Part shown: positions 1-7,933 of the stretch, one piece after another
Layout of the letters: each line of letters begins with the position of its first letter
Numbering within the stretch: position 1 is the first letter of the stretch
Origin: Vicinamibacterales bacterium
GTDB lineage: Bacteria > Acidobacteriota > Vicinamibacteria > Vicinamibacterales > UBA8438
Assembly (NCBI GenBank): GCA_958296065.1
Contig: CATQHX010000054.1
Coordinates: 1-57,385, forward strand
Length of the DNA: 57,385 bases
Direction of reading: 5' to 3'
Notes under the pieces: model-generated
Told to the model about the DNA's origin: nothing
What the model saw: the letters and a program-made list of their open reading frames with translations, nothing else
Database searches by the model: none
Program-made: the position numbers and the translations under genes

Positions 1-2364
1 ATGCTGACCGAGGGGAGGCCGCACCTGGTGGTCGCCTTCCCGCAGGGCGAATCGCGCGGCACCCGCATGATGATGCAGATCGCCTCGCAGGCGAGGGTCG
101 CCGTCGAGGAGGTCGACCCGGCATCGCGCACCACGCTGACCGACACCGGGCGGCTCTACGACATCGCCGCCATCGTTCGCCGCCCCGAGCCCGTCCCGGT
201 CAGGGCGCCGTCGATCAGCGCCATCGCAAAGCTGCCCAACAACGATCCACGCACCCACGGCGAGGCGCGGATCGTCATCGCCGGCAGAAAGGCCGGGACC
301 GACGAGCGGCTCGTCCACGCCAAGCTCGACGAGGTTTTCGCCAGGGCGCATCCGGCGGCGCTGCGCATCGCCGGCGAGATGCAGCTCGGCCGCGAGGACC
401 TGTCCACGGTCGCAGCCTCGTGGGCGAGACGCCGCGGCGTCCACTGTGACCAGTACCGCACCACCGACCCGGACGAGGCGGAGCTGAACCGCCGACGGAT
501 GATCGCCGAGCAGAAACCGCACCTAGCCGTCACCTTCCCCCGCGGCGAGCAGTCCGCCGAGCGGCTGGCCGCAATCGCCGCCCGGGCGGGAGTCCCCGTC
601 GAGGCCGTCGACGCTCGCGGCCACAACCACACCCGGACCGGAGAGCTGGCCGACCTGCAGAAGGCCCGGCAGAGCCGCGAGCAGGCCGAGCCCAACCCGG
701 CATGGGTGGTGCCCATCGAGGGGCGGACCGCCGCCGGGACGCAACAGCGCCTCGGCCAGCGGGCAGCAGACGCCGCGTGGGCGAAGCCCGGACATGCGCT
801 CGCCGAGCCGCCGCCGACCCTCAACCTGCGCGAGAGGAGCGCCTTCGACGCGCTGCGCGCCGGCACGGCCGTGCGCATCGACCGGAAGACCGACTGGGGC
901 AACCCATTCCCGCTGCGCGACCGCAACGACCCGGACGAACGGCGCGAGGTCGTCGAGCAGTACCGCGAGTACCTGGCCGCCGCCATCGACTCCGGCAAGG
1001 TCGACATCGACAAGCTCGGCAGGCTCGGCGGCAAGCAGCTCGCCTGCCACTGCGCCCCGCAAGCCTGCCACGGCGACGTCCTCTCGCAGGCGGCCGCCTG
1101 GGCCGCTGGCATCGAACGCGAGCGCGAACGCTCCCAGGCGCCGGCCAGCGAACACGCCCGGACCCCCGGGCGCAGCGCCGACGCCCCGGTCGACACGCAC
1201 GTCTTCGACGCGGGCGACAACGACTGGGACGACACTCCCGCAGCCGGCGACCAGGCGTCCCGGACCGAACGGCCCCCGAAAGATGCGCCGCAGCATCCCG
1301 ACGACCTCGCCGCCGACCGGCTCGAGGCCTACCGGGAGAAGATCGCCACGGCCGGAGCCGGCGACAAGCAGCTCAAGGCGCTCGACGCCGGCGTCGCCAC
1401 GCTGCGCGCCAGCGCCGAACAGGCGCGCACCGAGCAGCGCGAGGCCCCGGACCGGCCGATGCCTGACGACATGCGGCAGAAGCTCGACGAGCACAACCGC
1501 ACGGTCGAGCGCGGCTATCACGACCCCGACGGCAACGTCAGGGTCCCCTTCCGCACACCTGTCCCGCCGCCGCTGCCGGCCCCGGCCCCGCCGCCCGCCC
1601 TCGAACCCACGCGCGAGGTGCGGGTGCTGGTCACCGGCTCCTGGCGCCACGACCAGCCCGCCGTCGTCTACGCCAAGCTCGACGAGGTCCGCCAGCGCAT
1701 AGCCGGCGCCCCGATGCGGGTGGTCACCGGCGACGGCCGCGGCGCGCAGGCCACCGCCGCCAACTGGGCGCGCGACGCAGGCGTACCCTGCGACGTCCAC
1801 CGCACCGACTGGGACGGCGCCAAGGCGCAGTACCACGCCGACGCCGCCAGGGCGGACAACTACCTCGCCGAGAAGGACGCCATCGACGAGCAGTACCCGC
1901 CCGACGCCGACCACACCGTCCCCGACCCGGACGAGCCCGGCGGCGAGGCCGCCCGCGACCCGCGGCAGGAGGCTCTCGGCGAGCTGGAAACCGCCGTGGA
2001 ATGGCACCAGAAGGGGCTCAAGGCATACCGCGGCCAGGCCGTCGCCGTCCGCGACGAGGACATGCTGAACGAGAGCAAGCCCCACTTGGTCGTCTCGTTC
2101 GACAAGCCGGGCGACCGCGGCGGCGCCGCCGTCGTCGGGATGGCCAACGACCGCGAGATCCCCGTCGAGCGGGTCGACCACCGTGGACACACGCTCACGC
2201 ACGAGGACGAGCGTCCCGACCTGAAGGCCATCGGGCGGCGCGCGTCGGATACGCTTCCCGACGACCCGCCGAAGCCGCCGGCCCCGGCCGCCGGCACATG
2301 GCAGCAGAGCGCGGACCTCGACAGATCCCTCGACCACACCCACGAGACGGCGGCGACACGATGA
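1..2364 (+). CDS. DUF2493 (SLOG-like) repeats fused to DUF4326; 5' end lies outside the window
   Basis: Multidomain protein of unknown biochemical role. Residues about 88-220 and 539-745 each read as a DUF2493/YspA-type unit: a Rossmann-like start (ARIVIAGR; EVRVLVTGSW), a middle ending ARRRGVHCD or ARDAGVPCDVH, and a second half beginning MIAEQKPHLAVTF or MLNESKPHLVVSF. The first visible residues (MLTEGRPHLVVAF) match only that second half, so the true start is upstream and position 1 is probably an internal Met. Residues about 273-365 are a DUF4326 domain with WGNPF, GKQLACHC and CHGDVL, whose Cys/His residues could bind metal. DUF2493 belongs to the SLOG superfamily, some members of which bind nucleotide-derived ligands; a sensing role here is inference. 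The stop overlaps the next start as ATGA, so translation is probably coupled. Confidence 0.8.
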   Translation: MLTEGRPHLVVAFPQGESRGTRMMMQIASQARVAVEEVDPASRTTLTDTGRLYDIAAIVRRPEPVPVRAPSISAIAKLPNNDPRTHGEARIVIAGRKAGTDERLVHAKLDEVFARAHPAALRIAGEMQLGREDLSTVAASWARRRGVHCDQYRTTDPDEAELNRRRMIAEQKPHLAVTFPRGEQSAERLAAIAARAGVPVEAVDARGHNHTRTGELADLQKARQSREQAEPNPAWVVPIEGRTAAGTQQRLGQRAADAAWAKPGHALAEPPPTLNLRERSAFDALRAGTAVRIDRKTDWGNPFPLRDRNDPDERREVVEQYREYLAAAIDSGKVDIDKLGRLGGKQLACHCAPQACHGDVLSQAAAWAAGIERERERSQAPASEHARTPGRSADAPVDTHVFDAGDNDWDDTPAAGDQASRTERPPKDAPQHPDDLAADRLEAYREKIATAGAGDKQLKALDAGVATLRASAEQARTEQREAPDRPMPDDMRQKLDEHNRTVERGYHDPDGNVRVPFRTPVPPPLPAPAPPPALEPTREVRVLVTGSWRHDQPAVVYAKLDEVRQRIAGAPMRVVTGDGRGAQATAANWARDAGVPCDVHRTDWDGAKAQYHADAARADNYLAEKDAIDEQYPPDADHTVPDPDEPGGEAARDPRQEALGELETAVEWHQKGLKAYRGQAVAVRDEDMLNESKPHLVVSFDKPGDRGGAAVVGMANDREIPVERVDHRGHTLTHEDERPDLKAIGRRASDTLPDDPPKPPAPAAGTWQQSADLDRSLDHTHETAATR

Positions 2365-2813
2365 TCCACCAGCTGGACCTGAACGACCACCCGCACACCC
2401 GCACCGGGCGCACCGTCGAGCCGGACACCCCGAAGTACCAGCAGCTGTGCGAGATGCTGACCGACGACGGCCACCTGCTGGCCGAGTTCGGCGACCCGAT
2501 CACCGGCCACCTGATGTGGCTGCCGCCCGCCGAGATCGACGAGTTCGGACTGCCGGACGACGCCGCGGCCGCGGTCTACTGGACCAACGGCTGCGACGAG
2601 GCCGGCAGCGGGCAGCCGCAGTGGCGCATCCAGGCGCTCACCCCCATCGAGGCGGTGCGCATCCTGACCGACACGATGAGCACCGCGATCGACCACGTCA
2701 TCGCCCGCTGCGAGTCGGCGGCGTCGAAGGACCACCCGGTCCGCCACCTGCTGGCGCTCGAAGCCTCGCGCCGCAACGTCGTCGCCGTCCTGCGCACCCT
2801 CGCGGCACGCTGA
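2361..2813 (+). CDS. Hypothetical protein coupled to the DUF2493/DUF4326 gene
   Basis: A 150-residue soluble protein that I do not recognise. The start is fixed by the ATGA overlap with the upstream stop, so the two products are probably made together. The middle (GHLMWLPPAEIDEFGLP, then YWTNGCDEAG) is compact and globular. The last 50 residues read as two amphipathic helices. No signal peptide, membrane segment or catalytic motif is visible. Codon use matches the neighbours. Confidence 0.7.
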   Translation: MIHQLDLNDHPHTRTGRTVEPDTPKYQQLCEMLTDDGHLLAEFGDPITGHLMWLPPAEIDEFGLPDDAAAAVYWTNGCDEAGSGQPQWRIQALTPIEAVRILTDTMSTAIDHVIARCESAASKDHPVRHLLALEASRRNVVAVLRTLAAR

Positions 2814-2922
2814 GCCGCCGGATCCGCACTCCCGCTCCAGCCACGCGTCCAACTCGACGCCGAGGTCGAGGTGTTGCTGTTTCGGGGTGGCGATCTGCGG
2901 GTCCGATTTAGCCGTCAAGTTA

Positions 2923-2950
2923 CTGACTCCCGAAGGGTCAAGAATAGCTA
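2923..2950 (+). promoter_or_regulatory. Possible promoter in an AT-richer spacer
   Basis: The 229-base spacer 2814-3042 contains a stretch (about 2870-2965) clearly less GC-rich than the genes around it. CTGACT (2923-2928) and TAGCTA (2945-2950) are 16 bases apart and could be -35 and -10 boxes for the gene at 3043. A weak dyad, TGAC...GGGTCA, overlaps the -35 box and might be an operator. The rest of the spacer holds nothing I can identify. Confidence 0.25.
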
Positions 2951-3042
2951 TCTGGCGACCCTTGCGCAGCCAACCCCGGCGGGCGCAGCCCCGGCCCATT
3001 CGCGCCGGCGCGCCTGCCGCACGCTTCCTCCCGGAGGCCCCC

Positions 3043-3798
3043 ATGCGCATCAGAAAGACGCACCGGCTCGGCAAGGAAGAAGACCCGCCCGAGGCCGGAT
3101 GCCGCAGCCGCGCACACGCGATGCCGGCGTTTCTGCGCCCAGAAGACCACGAACCCGACGCCCGGGACGACCCCATACCGGAGTGGAGACGCCCCCCGGC
3201 GAACTGGCGCGAGGAGTACGACCTCATCGCGGACCGCTTCCAGCGGTTCGGCCTCACGCGCCCCGGCGCGCCCGGCCCCGACAACCCCTGCGCGCTGCGG
3301 CTGAAGCTGCCCGGCCCGCGCGCCGCCGCACGGCCGGTCGAGCCGGGGGCGACCCACGACGACCGCGCCTGGATCAAGCACCCCTACCTGTTCACGCCGC
3401 GCCTCGACGGCGGCTGGAACGTCTTCATCAACAGAACGAGCCGCCGGATCGGCACGCTCGCCAAGAGCGGCGGACAGGTCGAGCTGCGCCGGAACGACCA
3501 GTGGTCGACGCTGCTCGCCGTCGTGCCGCAGGACGGCGAAGAGCCGCTGATCGAGCCGCCGCTGCTCGGCCGCAGCCTCGGGCTCGCGCACTTGGTCTTC
3601 AGCGCACGCTGGCCCCCCGGACCTCCCACCCTGCGCCGGCCCGACGAGTACAGTAAGCGGAAAAGAGCGGCCCCGGCGCCGAAAAGGACAGAATGCACCC
3701 CACCCAGGAACCCGCAAAAGCCCGCTACCACACGCACGTCCAGGCCGTCACGCGGCCCGACGGGACGACCACCACCCGGCCGGAAGAAGAAGAGCTGA
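3043..3798 (+). CDS. Hypothetical protein, 3' end probably frameshifted
   Basis: Unrecognised protein. I chose ATG 3043 because GGAGG lies a few bases upstream (3033-3037), although the frame is open from 2887. A globular part around residues 110-180 contains HPYLFTPRLDGGWNVFINR and a following beta-rich stretch (RRIGTLAKSGGQVELRR). The last 60 or so residues are Pro/Arg/Lys-rich and overlap the next gene by 106 bases, which looks like out-of-frame reading. A one-base change in the C run near 3612-3617 would end the protein at 3656, just after the TACAGT box of the next gene. The function is unknown and the 3' boundary is uncertain. Confidence 0.55.
   Translation: MRIRKTHRLGKEEDPPEAGCRSRAHAMPAFLRPEDHEPDARDDPIPEWRRPPANWREEYDLIADRFQRFGLTRPGAPGPDNPCALRLKLPGPRAAARPVEPGATHDDRAWIKHPYLFTPRLDGGWNVFINRTSRRIGTLAKSGGQVELRRNDQWSTLLAVVPQDGEEPLIEPPLLGRSLGLAHLVFSARWPPGPPTLRRPDEYSKRKRAAPAPKRTECTPPRNPQKPATTRTSRPSRGPTGRPPPGRKKKS
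3649..3654 (+). promoter_or_regulatory. TACAGT -10-like box upstream of the gene at 3693
   Basis: TACAGT lies 38 bases before ATG 3693. It is one of about twenty similar boxes (TACRCT, TAGACT, TACAGT) that precede genes in this window. No good -35 is visible at 16-18 bases. Confidence 0.3.
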
Positions 3799-3998
3799 TG
3801 GTCGTCGAGGCCACCGACGCAGACACCGCCGCGAGGATCACGGCCTGGGCCTTCATCTCCACGGAGCTTCCCGGCAAACCCGTCGGATGGACGCTCCACG
3901 TCCACGTGATCGGCCCGCCGCCCACGAGCGGCGGCAGAGGGGCCAGGCACTGGACGGTCGACATCTACATCGACGCCGAGGCGCAGATCCTCCACTGA
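3693..3998 (+). CDS. Hypothetical small protein
   Basis: A 101-residue protein that I do not recognise. ATG 3693 follows AAAAGGA at a usable distance. The first 35 residues are polar (HPTQEPAKARYHTHVQ). The rest alternates helix and strand (VVEATDADTAARITAWAF, then GWTLHVHVIGPP and HWTVDIYIDAEAQ), which suggests a small alpha/beta fold. No metal site, signal peptide or membrane segment is visible. Confidence 0.65.
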   Translation: MHPTQEPAKARYHTHVQAVTRPDGTTTTRPEEEELMVVEATDADTAARITAWAFISTELPGKPVGWTLHVHVIGPPPTSGGRGARHWTVDIYIDAEAQILH

Positions 3999-4054
3999 GA
4001 AAGGCCGGAACGAACAGCAACGCCCCGCACGCATCGATCACGCTGACGCGCGCG

Positions 4055-4291
4055 ATGGAAGCCATCGACGAGGACGAGTATCCGGGACTGTGCATACGGT
4101 GCGGAGCCGCCACGGACGGCGTCGAGCCCGACGCCGAACGCTACCCGTGCGACGAATGCGGCGCAAAGGCGGTCTACGGAGTCGAGCAGCTGATCCTCTG
4201 CGGCCTGTACCACAACGCGAGCCCACCCGACGGCGCCGAGCCCCGCATCGACACCGACAACGTGGCACAACAGGATCCAGTCCGGATCTGA
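4055..4291 (+). CDS. Small zinc-ribbon protein
   Basis: A 78-residue protein with two Cys pairs (CIRC near residue 13 and CDEC near 36) set in GVEPDAERYPCDECGAKAVY, the layout of a structural zinc ribbon. Similar very short ribbon proteins that begin with a helix (MEAIDEDEYPGLC) are common on plasmids and phages and have no assigned role. The frame is open upstream to 3887. I chose ATG 4055 because the helix typical of the family begins there, but there is no clear Shine-Dalgarno sequence. It may act in protein-protein or nucleic-acid contact; that is inference. Confidence 0.65.
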   Translation: MEAIDEDEYPGLCIRCGAATDGVEPDAERYPCDECGAKAVYGVEQLILCGLYHNASPPDGAEPRIDTDNVAQQDPVRI

Positions 4292-4408
4292 ACGGCACCG
4301 CACAAGCGCCGCTAACAAACCAGTCAGGGCGCGGCCGGCGTCCGCATCGACACCAGCGCCCGGACGCTCCACCAGCGACGGCGCGCCATCCCCCGCCCGG
4401 AAAACAGC

Positions 4409-4888
4409 ATGAACCTGACCACACCGCCACCCGGCAAGCTCTCCGACCTGATCGAGCTGGCCATCGCCGATGCGCGCAAGCTCGACCGGAACCACTACAC
4501 GCCCATGTGGTGGACTTGGCACCGGCCGAGCAACAAGGACGGGAAGTGCATGGTATGCCTCGCCGGCGCGGTCATCGCCGGCACGCTCGGGTGCGCCACC
4601 GAGACGAGCGTCGACATCGCCACCCACGGGAGGAACGGACCCGAATCGGCCACCATCACCGACGTGGCATGGCGCCGCGCGCTCTGGGCGCTCGACTCGG
4701 CCCGCGAGGGAGACTGGCTCGACGCCTTCCAGGTCCTCCACCACGCCTACCCCAAGGGCGAGCTGTACGACATGCTCGAAGCGCTTCCCGAGCCCGCCCA
4801 CACCGAGTTCAACGACTGGAACACGCTCGACGGGCACCTCGAATCGCTCGCCACCCGCGTGAGGCAGCTGCGCAAGCTCGACCTGTAG
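4409..4888 (+). CDS. CLAGAVIAGTLG-family protein, tandem copy 1 of 3
   Basis: First of three tandem paralogues. All begin with LTTPPPGKLS(D/N/E)LI(E/D)LAI and share a core CM(V/I)CLAG(A/G)VIAGTLGC, then a helical part (ALWALDSAREGDW) and a conserved end (LRKL or LREI before L). The same type of core occurs in uncharacterised phage proteins of similar length, where it precedes an 'L.AL...R.G' helix. No enzyme motif beyond the Cys pair is evident. The role is unknown. The 3' spacer carries a GC palindrome repeated after copy 2. Confidence 0.75.
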   Translation: MNLTTPPPGKLSDLIELAIADARKLDRNHYTPMWWTWHRPSNKDGKCMVCLAGAVIAGTLGCATETSVDIATHGRNGPESATITDVAWRRALWALDSAREGDWLDAFQVLHHAYPKGELYDMLEALPEPAHTEFNDWNTLDGHLESLATRVRQLRKLDL

Positions 4889-4916
4889 ACCGCGCAACAC
4901 ATGGCGCCGGCGCCAC
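4886..4916 (+). repeat. Spacer repeat with GC palindrome, copy 1
   Basis: These 31 bases, starting at the stop codon of tandem copy 1, are identical to 5453-5483 after copy 2. They contain the self-complementary TGGCGCCGGCGCCA, which could form a hairpin or act as an attenuator or terminator. Identity of a non-coding spacer supports a recent tandem duplication. Confidence 0.75.
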
Positions 4917-4975
4917 AGCGCACACACGGCGCCGATGACAACCGACGGAACGCCATCCCCCGCGGGGAGAACAAC

Positions 4976-5455
4976 ATGGACCTGACGACACCGCCGCCCG
5001 GCAAGCTCTCGAACCTGATCGAGCTGGCCATCACCGACGCGCGCAAGCTCGACCGCGCCCGCTACACGCCGATGTGGATGACCTGGCACCGGCCGCGGCG
5101 CACGGACGGCAAGTGCATGGTGTGCCTCGCCGGCGGCGTCATCGCCGGCACGCTCGGGTGCCCGACCGACGCAACCATCGACATCGCCACCGGCGACAGC
5201 GCCGATCCGGAGTCGGAAACGATCAGCGACGCGGCCTGGAGCCGCGCGCTCTGGGCGCTGGATTCCGCCCGCGACGGAGACTGGACAGCCGCCTTCCGCG
5301 CCCTGCACCGCAGGCTCCCCAACAACGAGATGTACGACACGCTCAAGGCGATCCCCATCCCGGCATGCAGCGAGTTCAACACCTGGAACACGCTCGACGC
5401 GCACCTCGACTCGATGGCCGACCGCGCGAAGCAACTGCGCAAGCTCGGCCTGTAG
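4976..5455 (+). CDS. CLAGAVIAGTLG-family protein, tandem copy 2 of 3
   Basis: Second tandem paralogue, closest to copy 1. It shares LTTPPPGKLS, the (T/R)YTPMW.TWHRP segment, KCMVCLAGGVIAGTLGC and the C-terminal WNTLD.HL.S(L/M)A. The frame is open from 4901, but the family N-terminus and a GGGGAGA ribosome-binding site at 4963-4969 place the start at ATG 4976. The function is unknown. The close similarity of copies 1 and 2 including their 3' spacers, with copy 3 more diverged, suggests two duplication steps. Confidence 0.75.
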   Translation: MDLTTPPPGKLSNLIELAITDARKLDRARYTPMWMTWHRPRRTDGKCMVCLAGGVIAGTLGCPTDATIDIATGDSADPESETISDAAWSRALWALDSARDGDWTAAFRALHRRLPNNEMYDTLKAIPIPACSEFNTWNTLDAHLDSMADRAKQLRKLGL

Positions 5456-5483
5456 ACCGCGCAACACATGGCGCCGGCGCCAC
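5453..5483 (+). repeat. Spacer repeat with GC palindrome, copy 2
   Basis: Identical to 4886-4916, including the self-complementary TGGCGCCGGCGCCA. Similarity continues weakly for about 30 more bases before copy 3 begins. Confidence 0.75.
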
Positions 5484-5523
5484 GACGCAGACACGGCGCC
5501 GGCGACAACGGAGACCGCTGCAG

Positions 5524-6000
5524 ATGAACCTGACGACGCCGCCCCCCGGTAAGCTCTCCGAGCTGATCGACCTCGCCATCGCCGACGCCCGTCGCATCGA
5601 CCGGGGCGACTACTTGCCGCTCGCAAGCGCCTGGCACGACCCCGTACCCGGACACCGCTGCATGATCTGCCTCGCTGGCGCCGTCATCGCCGGGACCCTC
5701 GGCTGCCCGAAGGACACGCAGGTCGAGATAGGCTGGGCAGCCAGCGAAACCCCCGGGACGACGACCATCACTGAAGGACCCTGGCAGGACGCGCTGTTCG
5801 CGCTCAACGACGCGCGCGCCGGCAACTGGCCTGAAGCGCTCCGCACGCTCGGTCAGACTCCGGCCGATGAAGCGGACTGGCAGCAGCTCTATCGAATCAC
5901 CAAGCCGGTAAGCGCGGACTTCCACGACTGGCCACAGTTCAACTCCCACCTCGACTCGCTGGCCGACCGAGCGAAGCAGCTCCGCGAGATCGGCCTGTAA
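5524..6000 (+). CDS. CLAGAVIAGTLG-family protein, tandem copy 3 of 3
   Basis: Third and most diverged tandem paralogue. The N-terminus LTTPPPGKLSELIDLAIADAR and the core CMICLAGAVIAGTLGC are kept. The YTPMW.TWHRP segment of copies 1 and 2 is replaced by YLPLASAWHDP, and the middle differs. The start ATG 5524 is set by alignment with the other copies; the open frame runs from 5074 but is a shadow of copy 2 there. Retention of the Cys pair in all copies suggests it is functionally important. Role unknown. Confidence 0.75.
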   Translation: MNLTTPPPGKLSELIDLAIADARRIDRGDYLPLASAWHDPVPGHRCMICLAGAVIAGTLGCPKDTQVEIGWAASETPGTTTITEGPWQDALFALNDARAGNWPEALRTLGQTPADEADWQQLYRITKPVSADFHDWPQFNSHLDSLADRAKQLREIGL

Positions 6001-6034
6001 ACTCCCGCAATTCGCCCCGCTTCAGGAAACGCCC

Positions 6035-6460
6035 ATGACGTCAACCGCGCCAACGACAACGGACACGCCGGCGCAGGAGCCCCGGCCGCTGCTCACCGCC
6101 GGCAGCCCGCTGCAGATCAACGACCTCGGGCGCAGGGTCTCGGCCGAGATCCAGGCAGACGAATGGGCCGCCGAGATCGCCCCGAGCCTCGCGGAACGCG
6201 CCGCCGCCGAGCCGCCGTACAAGGTCGACGCGCTGTGCGGACACTACGTCGAAACGTTCCTTCACCAGGAGATACGCGACCGCGTGGACGAAGCCGCCTA
6301 CGAGCACGGAATCGAGCGCGCGGGCGTGCTCGCGGTGCTGCGCATCGTGCTGCGCAACCGGATCCTCGCCGACCGACTGGAAGGCCCCGACACCCCGACG
6401 GCGCAGAACCCGGAACGGACCACCGACGCCACCGACAAGACCGTTCCCGACACGGCGTAG
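6035..6460 (+). CDS. Hypothetical protein
   Basis: A 141-residue protein that I do not recognise. The first 35 residues are Thr/Pro-rich and probably disordered. Residues 40-115 are helical (LGRRVSAEIQADEWAAEIA, then DRVDEAAYEHGIERAGV and LRIVLRNRILADRLE), and the last 25 are again Thr-rich. The start ATG follows CAGGAAA. A stable hairpin follows the stop at 6476-6494. No signal peptide or membrane segment. Confidence 0.65.
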   Translation: MTSTAPTTTDTPAQEPRPLLTAGSPLQINDLGRRVSAEIQADEWAAEIAPSLAERAAAEPPYKVDALCGHYVETFLHQEIRDRVDEAAYEHGIERAGVLAVLRIVLRNRILADRLEGPDTPTAQNPERTTDATDKTVPDTA

Positions 6461-6475
6461 ACCACGCCACGGCAT

Positions 6476-6494
6476 TGGCGCCCCACAGGCGCCA
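6476..6494 (+). terminator. Hairpin, possible terminator
   Basis: A perfect 7-bp inverted repeat, TGGCGCC / GGCGCCA, with a five-base loop lies 15 bases after the stop of the gene at 6035. No T run follows, so it may end transcription weakly or protect the 3' end. The 236-base spacer 6461-6696 otherwise holds only the -10-like box at 6642. Confidence 0.4.
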
Positions 6495-6641
6495 CGGGAG
6501 ACGGCGCGCGCGGGTTCGAAGACGGACAGCCAGTCCGGCAGGAAGCCGGACATCCACGGCCGCCCGCCTGACCGCTGGGATCGCGTGCGCCGTCGCCCGT
6601 CATGACACTCCCCCCGGAACGCGGCCACGACCGCCGTTTCC

Positions 6642-6647
6642 TACACT
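6642..6647 (+). promoter_or_regulatory. TACACT -10-like box upstream of the gene at 6697
   Basis: TACACT in the context TTTCCTACACTCG lies 50 bases before ATG 6697 in a 236-base spacer. No convincing -35 box is visible. Confidence 0.35.
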
Positions 6648-6696
6648 CGCCCCTGGGACGGGCGCAACCGCCCGGGCTCCAGAAACCAGCAAGCAC

Positions 6697-7194
6697 ATGC
6701 CGATCCCGATCGCTCCGGTAGTCGACGCCGTCTCCGAGAACCCGGCCCCCTGGGCCGCGGCCGCCGCCGCCCTGCTCGTCGTCTGGACACTCGCCGTCGG
6801 CGGCCTCCTCGCCATGCTCCGGAGCATCGCCCGCCGGATCGCCGCCCGGCGCAGGACGCCCGTCGACAAGAGGACCATCACCATCGCCCAGGTCGAAGCC
6901 TCCAGCGACTACCACGCGGCCACCCCGGCCGAGCGCGCGGCGCTCGGAGGGCTCGACCCCGGTGCCGAGCTGGTCCACGAGGCCGAGTTCGCGCGGCACT
7001 CGGCGGCCGTCGCCCGCGACACCGTTGGCGAGGACCGCTGCGGGAAATGGCCCTACCGCCACATCAACCTCGAAGAGGCGGCCGAAGACCTGCGGTCCTC
7101 GCGCGCGAGCATCCGGATCGGCGAGTCCACGTACTACTACCGGCGCACCGAACCCGATGACGCGAAACCCGACCTTCACGGGCTGTATCCCTGA
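6697..7194 (+). CDS. Single-pass membrane protein, unknown
   Basis: A 165-residue protein with one strong hydrophobic segment at about residues 19-43 (AAAAALLVVWTLAVGGLLAML), followed by an Arg-rich stop-transfer stretch (RRIAARRRTP). The bulk is therefore probably cytoplasmic. The C-terminal part (residues 60-165) is soluble, with AATPAERAALGGLDPGAEL and RCGKWPYRHINLEEAAEDL. I do not recognise it. The start is the first ATG after the TACACT box. It overlaps the metallophosphoesterase gene by 38 bases, so the two may be co-expressed. Confidence 0.65.
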   Translation: MPIPIAPVVDAVSENPAPWAAAAAALLVVWTLAVGGLLAMLRSIARRIAARRRTPVDKRTITIAQVEASSDYHAATPAERAALGGLDPGAELVHEAEFARHSAAVARDTVGEDRCGKWPYRHINLEEAAEDLRSSRASIRIGESTYYYRRTEPDDAKPDLHGLYP

Positions 7195-7933
7195 CACCGG
7201 CCAGCGCGCCGCCGAAGCAGACATCGACAAGATCGTCCGGGCCACGCGCACCGCCTGCCGCGAGCTCCTCCGCCCCGACGGCCGCGGCAGGACATGGATG
7301 GATCCCGACGCGACACACACCATCCTGGCCATGATCGCGATCCAGAACATCCCGGTGCTCCGGATTGGCGACCTGCGCCCGGAACGGACCTGGCTGTGGG
7401 CCGACCTCCACCTGCGCGACCGCGCATCGGTCCCGTACCTGCACCGGCCCTTCTGGCACTGGCGGACCCACGACCGGGCGCTGAAGCGGCGCTGGCGCCG
7501 CACGGTGGCCCCGGCGGACACGGTCATCCACGCCGGCGACCTCGCGCCCGAATCCGTGGGCGAGCGACACCGGCGCAGGATGCTCGACCGACTCCCGGGC
7601 CGCAAGATCAACGTGCTCGGCAACCACGACGTGGCGGCGCTGCACGCCCCGCTGACCGACGGCTGGGACGAGACGCACGGCGCGGTCGCGATCGCATCCG
7701 ACCCGCCGCTGGTGATCACGCACTGTCCGCTGCGGACGGTCCCGGCCGGGGCCGTCAACGTCCACGGACACATCCACGAGCGGCGCGACCGCAGGCTCGA
7801 TCCCCGCATCAACGTCGCCGTCGACCGGACCGGCTACCACCCGGTATCGGCAGCCGCGCTCATCAAGGAAGCCGCACGGCGGCTCGCAGGCGACACCCCC
7901 GCACCTCTGGACACGTACCGAGAACGACCATGA
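7157..7933 (+). CDS. Calcineurin-like metallophosphoesterase, copy 1
   Basis: A 258-residue protein with all the metal-binding blocks of the calcineurin-like phosphoesterase fold: WADLHLRD (about residue 80), GDLAPE (127), LGNHD (154), THCPL (188) and GHIHE (204). Such enzymes hydrolyse phosphodiesters or phosphomonoesters with two metal ions; the substrate here is not known. A paralogue at 43467 shares the order of blocks and the 70-residue N-terminal extension. The start ATG 7157 overlaps the previous gene; the frame is open further upstream only as a shadow. The stop overlaps the ThyX start as ATGA. Confidence 0.85.
   Translation: MTRNPTFTGCIPDTGQRAAEADIDKIVRATRTACRELLRPDGRGRTWMDPDATHTILAMIAIQNIPVLRIGDLRPERTWLWADLHLRDRASVPYLHRPFWHWRTHDRALKRRWRRTVAPADTVIHAGDLAPESVGERHRRRMLDRLPGRKINVLGNHDVAALHAPLTDGWDETHGAVAIASDPPLVITHCPLRTVPAGAVNVHGHIHERRDRRLDPRINVAVDRTGYHPVSAAALIKEAARRLAGDTPAPLDTYRERP

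Noticed and set aside
1860..3377. A - strand frame crossing 2814-3042 with a plausible-looking segment (GRQIAILDPSGVSNLTAKS)
   Set aside because: The segment lies in the less GC-rich spacer, but the frame continues antisense to supported genes on both sides and I recognise no family. It was treated as a spacer with a possible promoter.
6500..6530. GGTTCGAA, as in the T arm of a tRNA
   Set aside because: No matching acceptor stem, D arm or anticodon arm can be folded around it.
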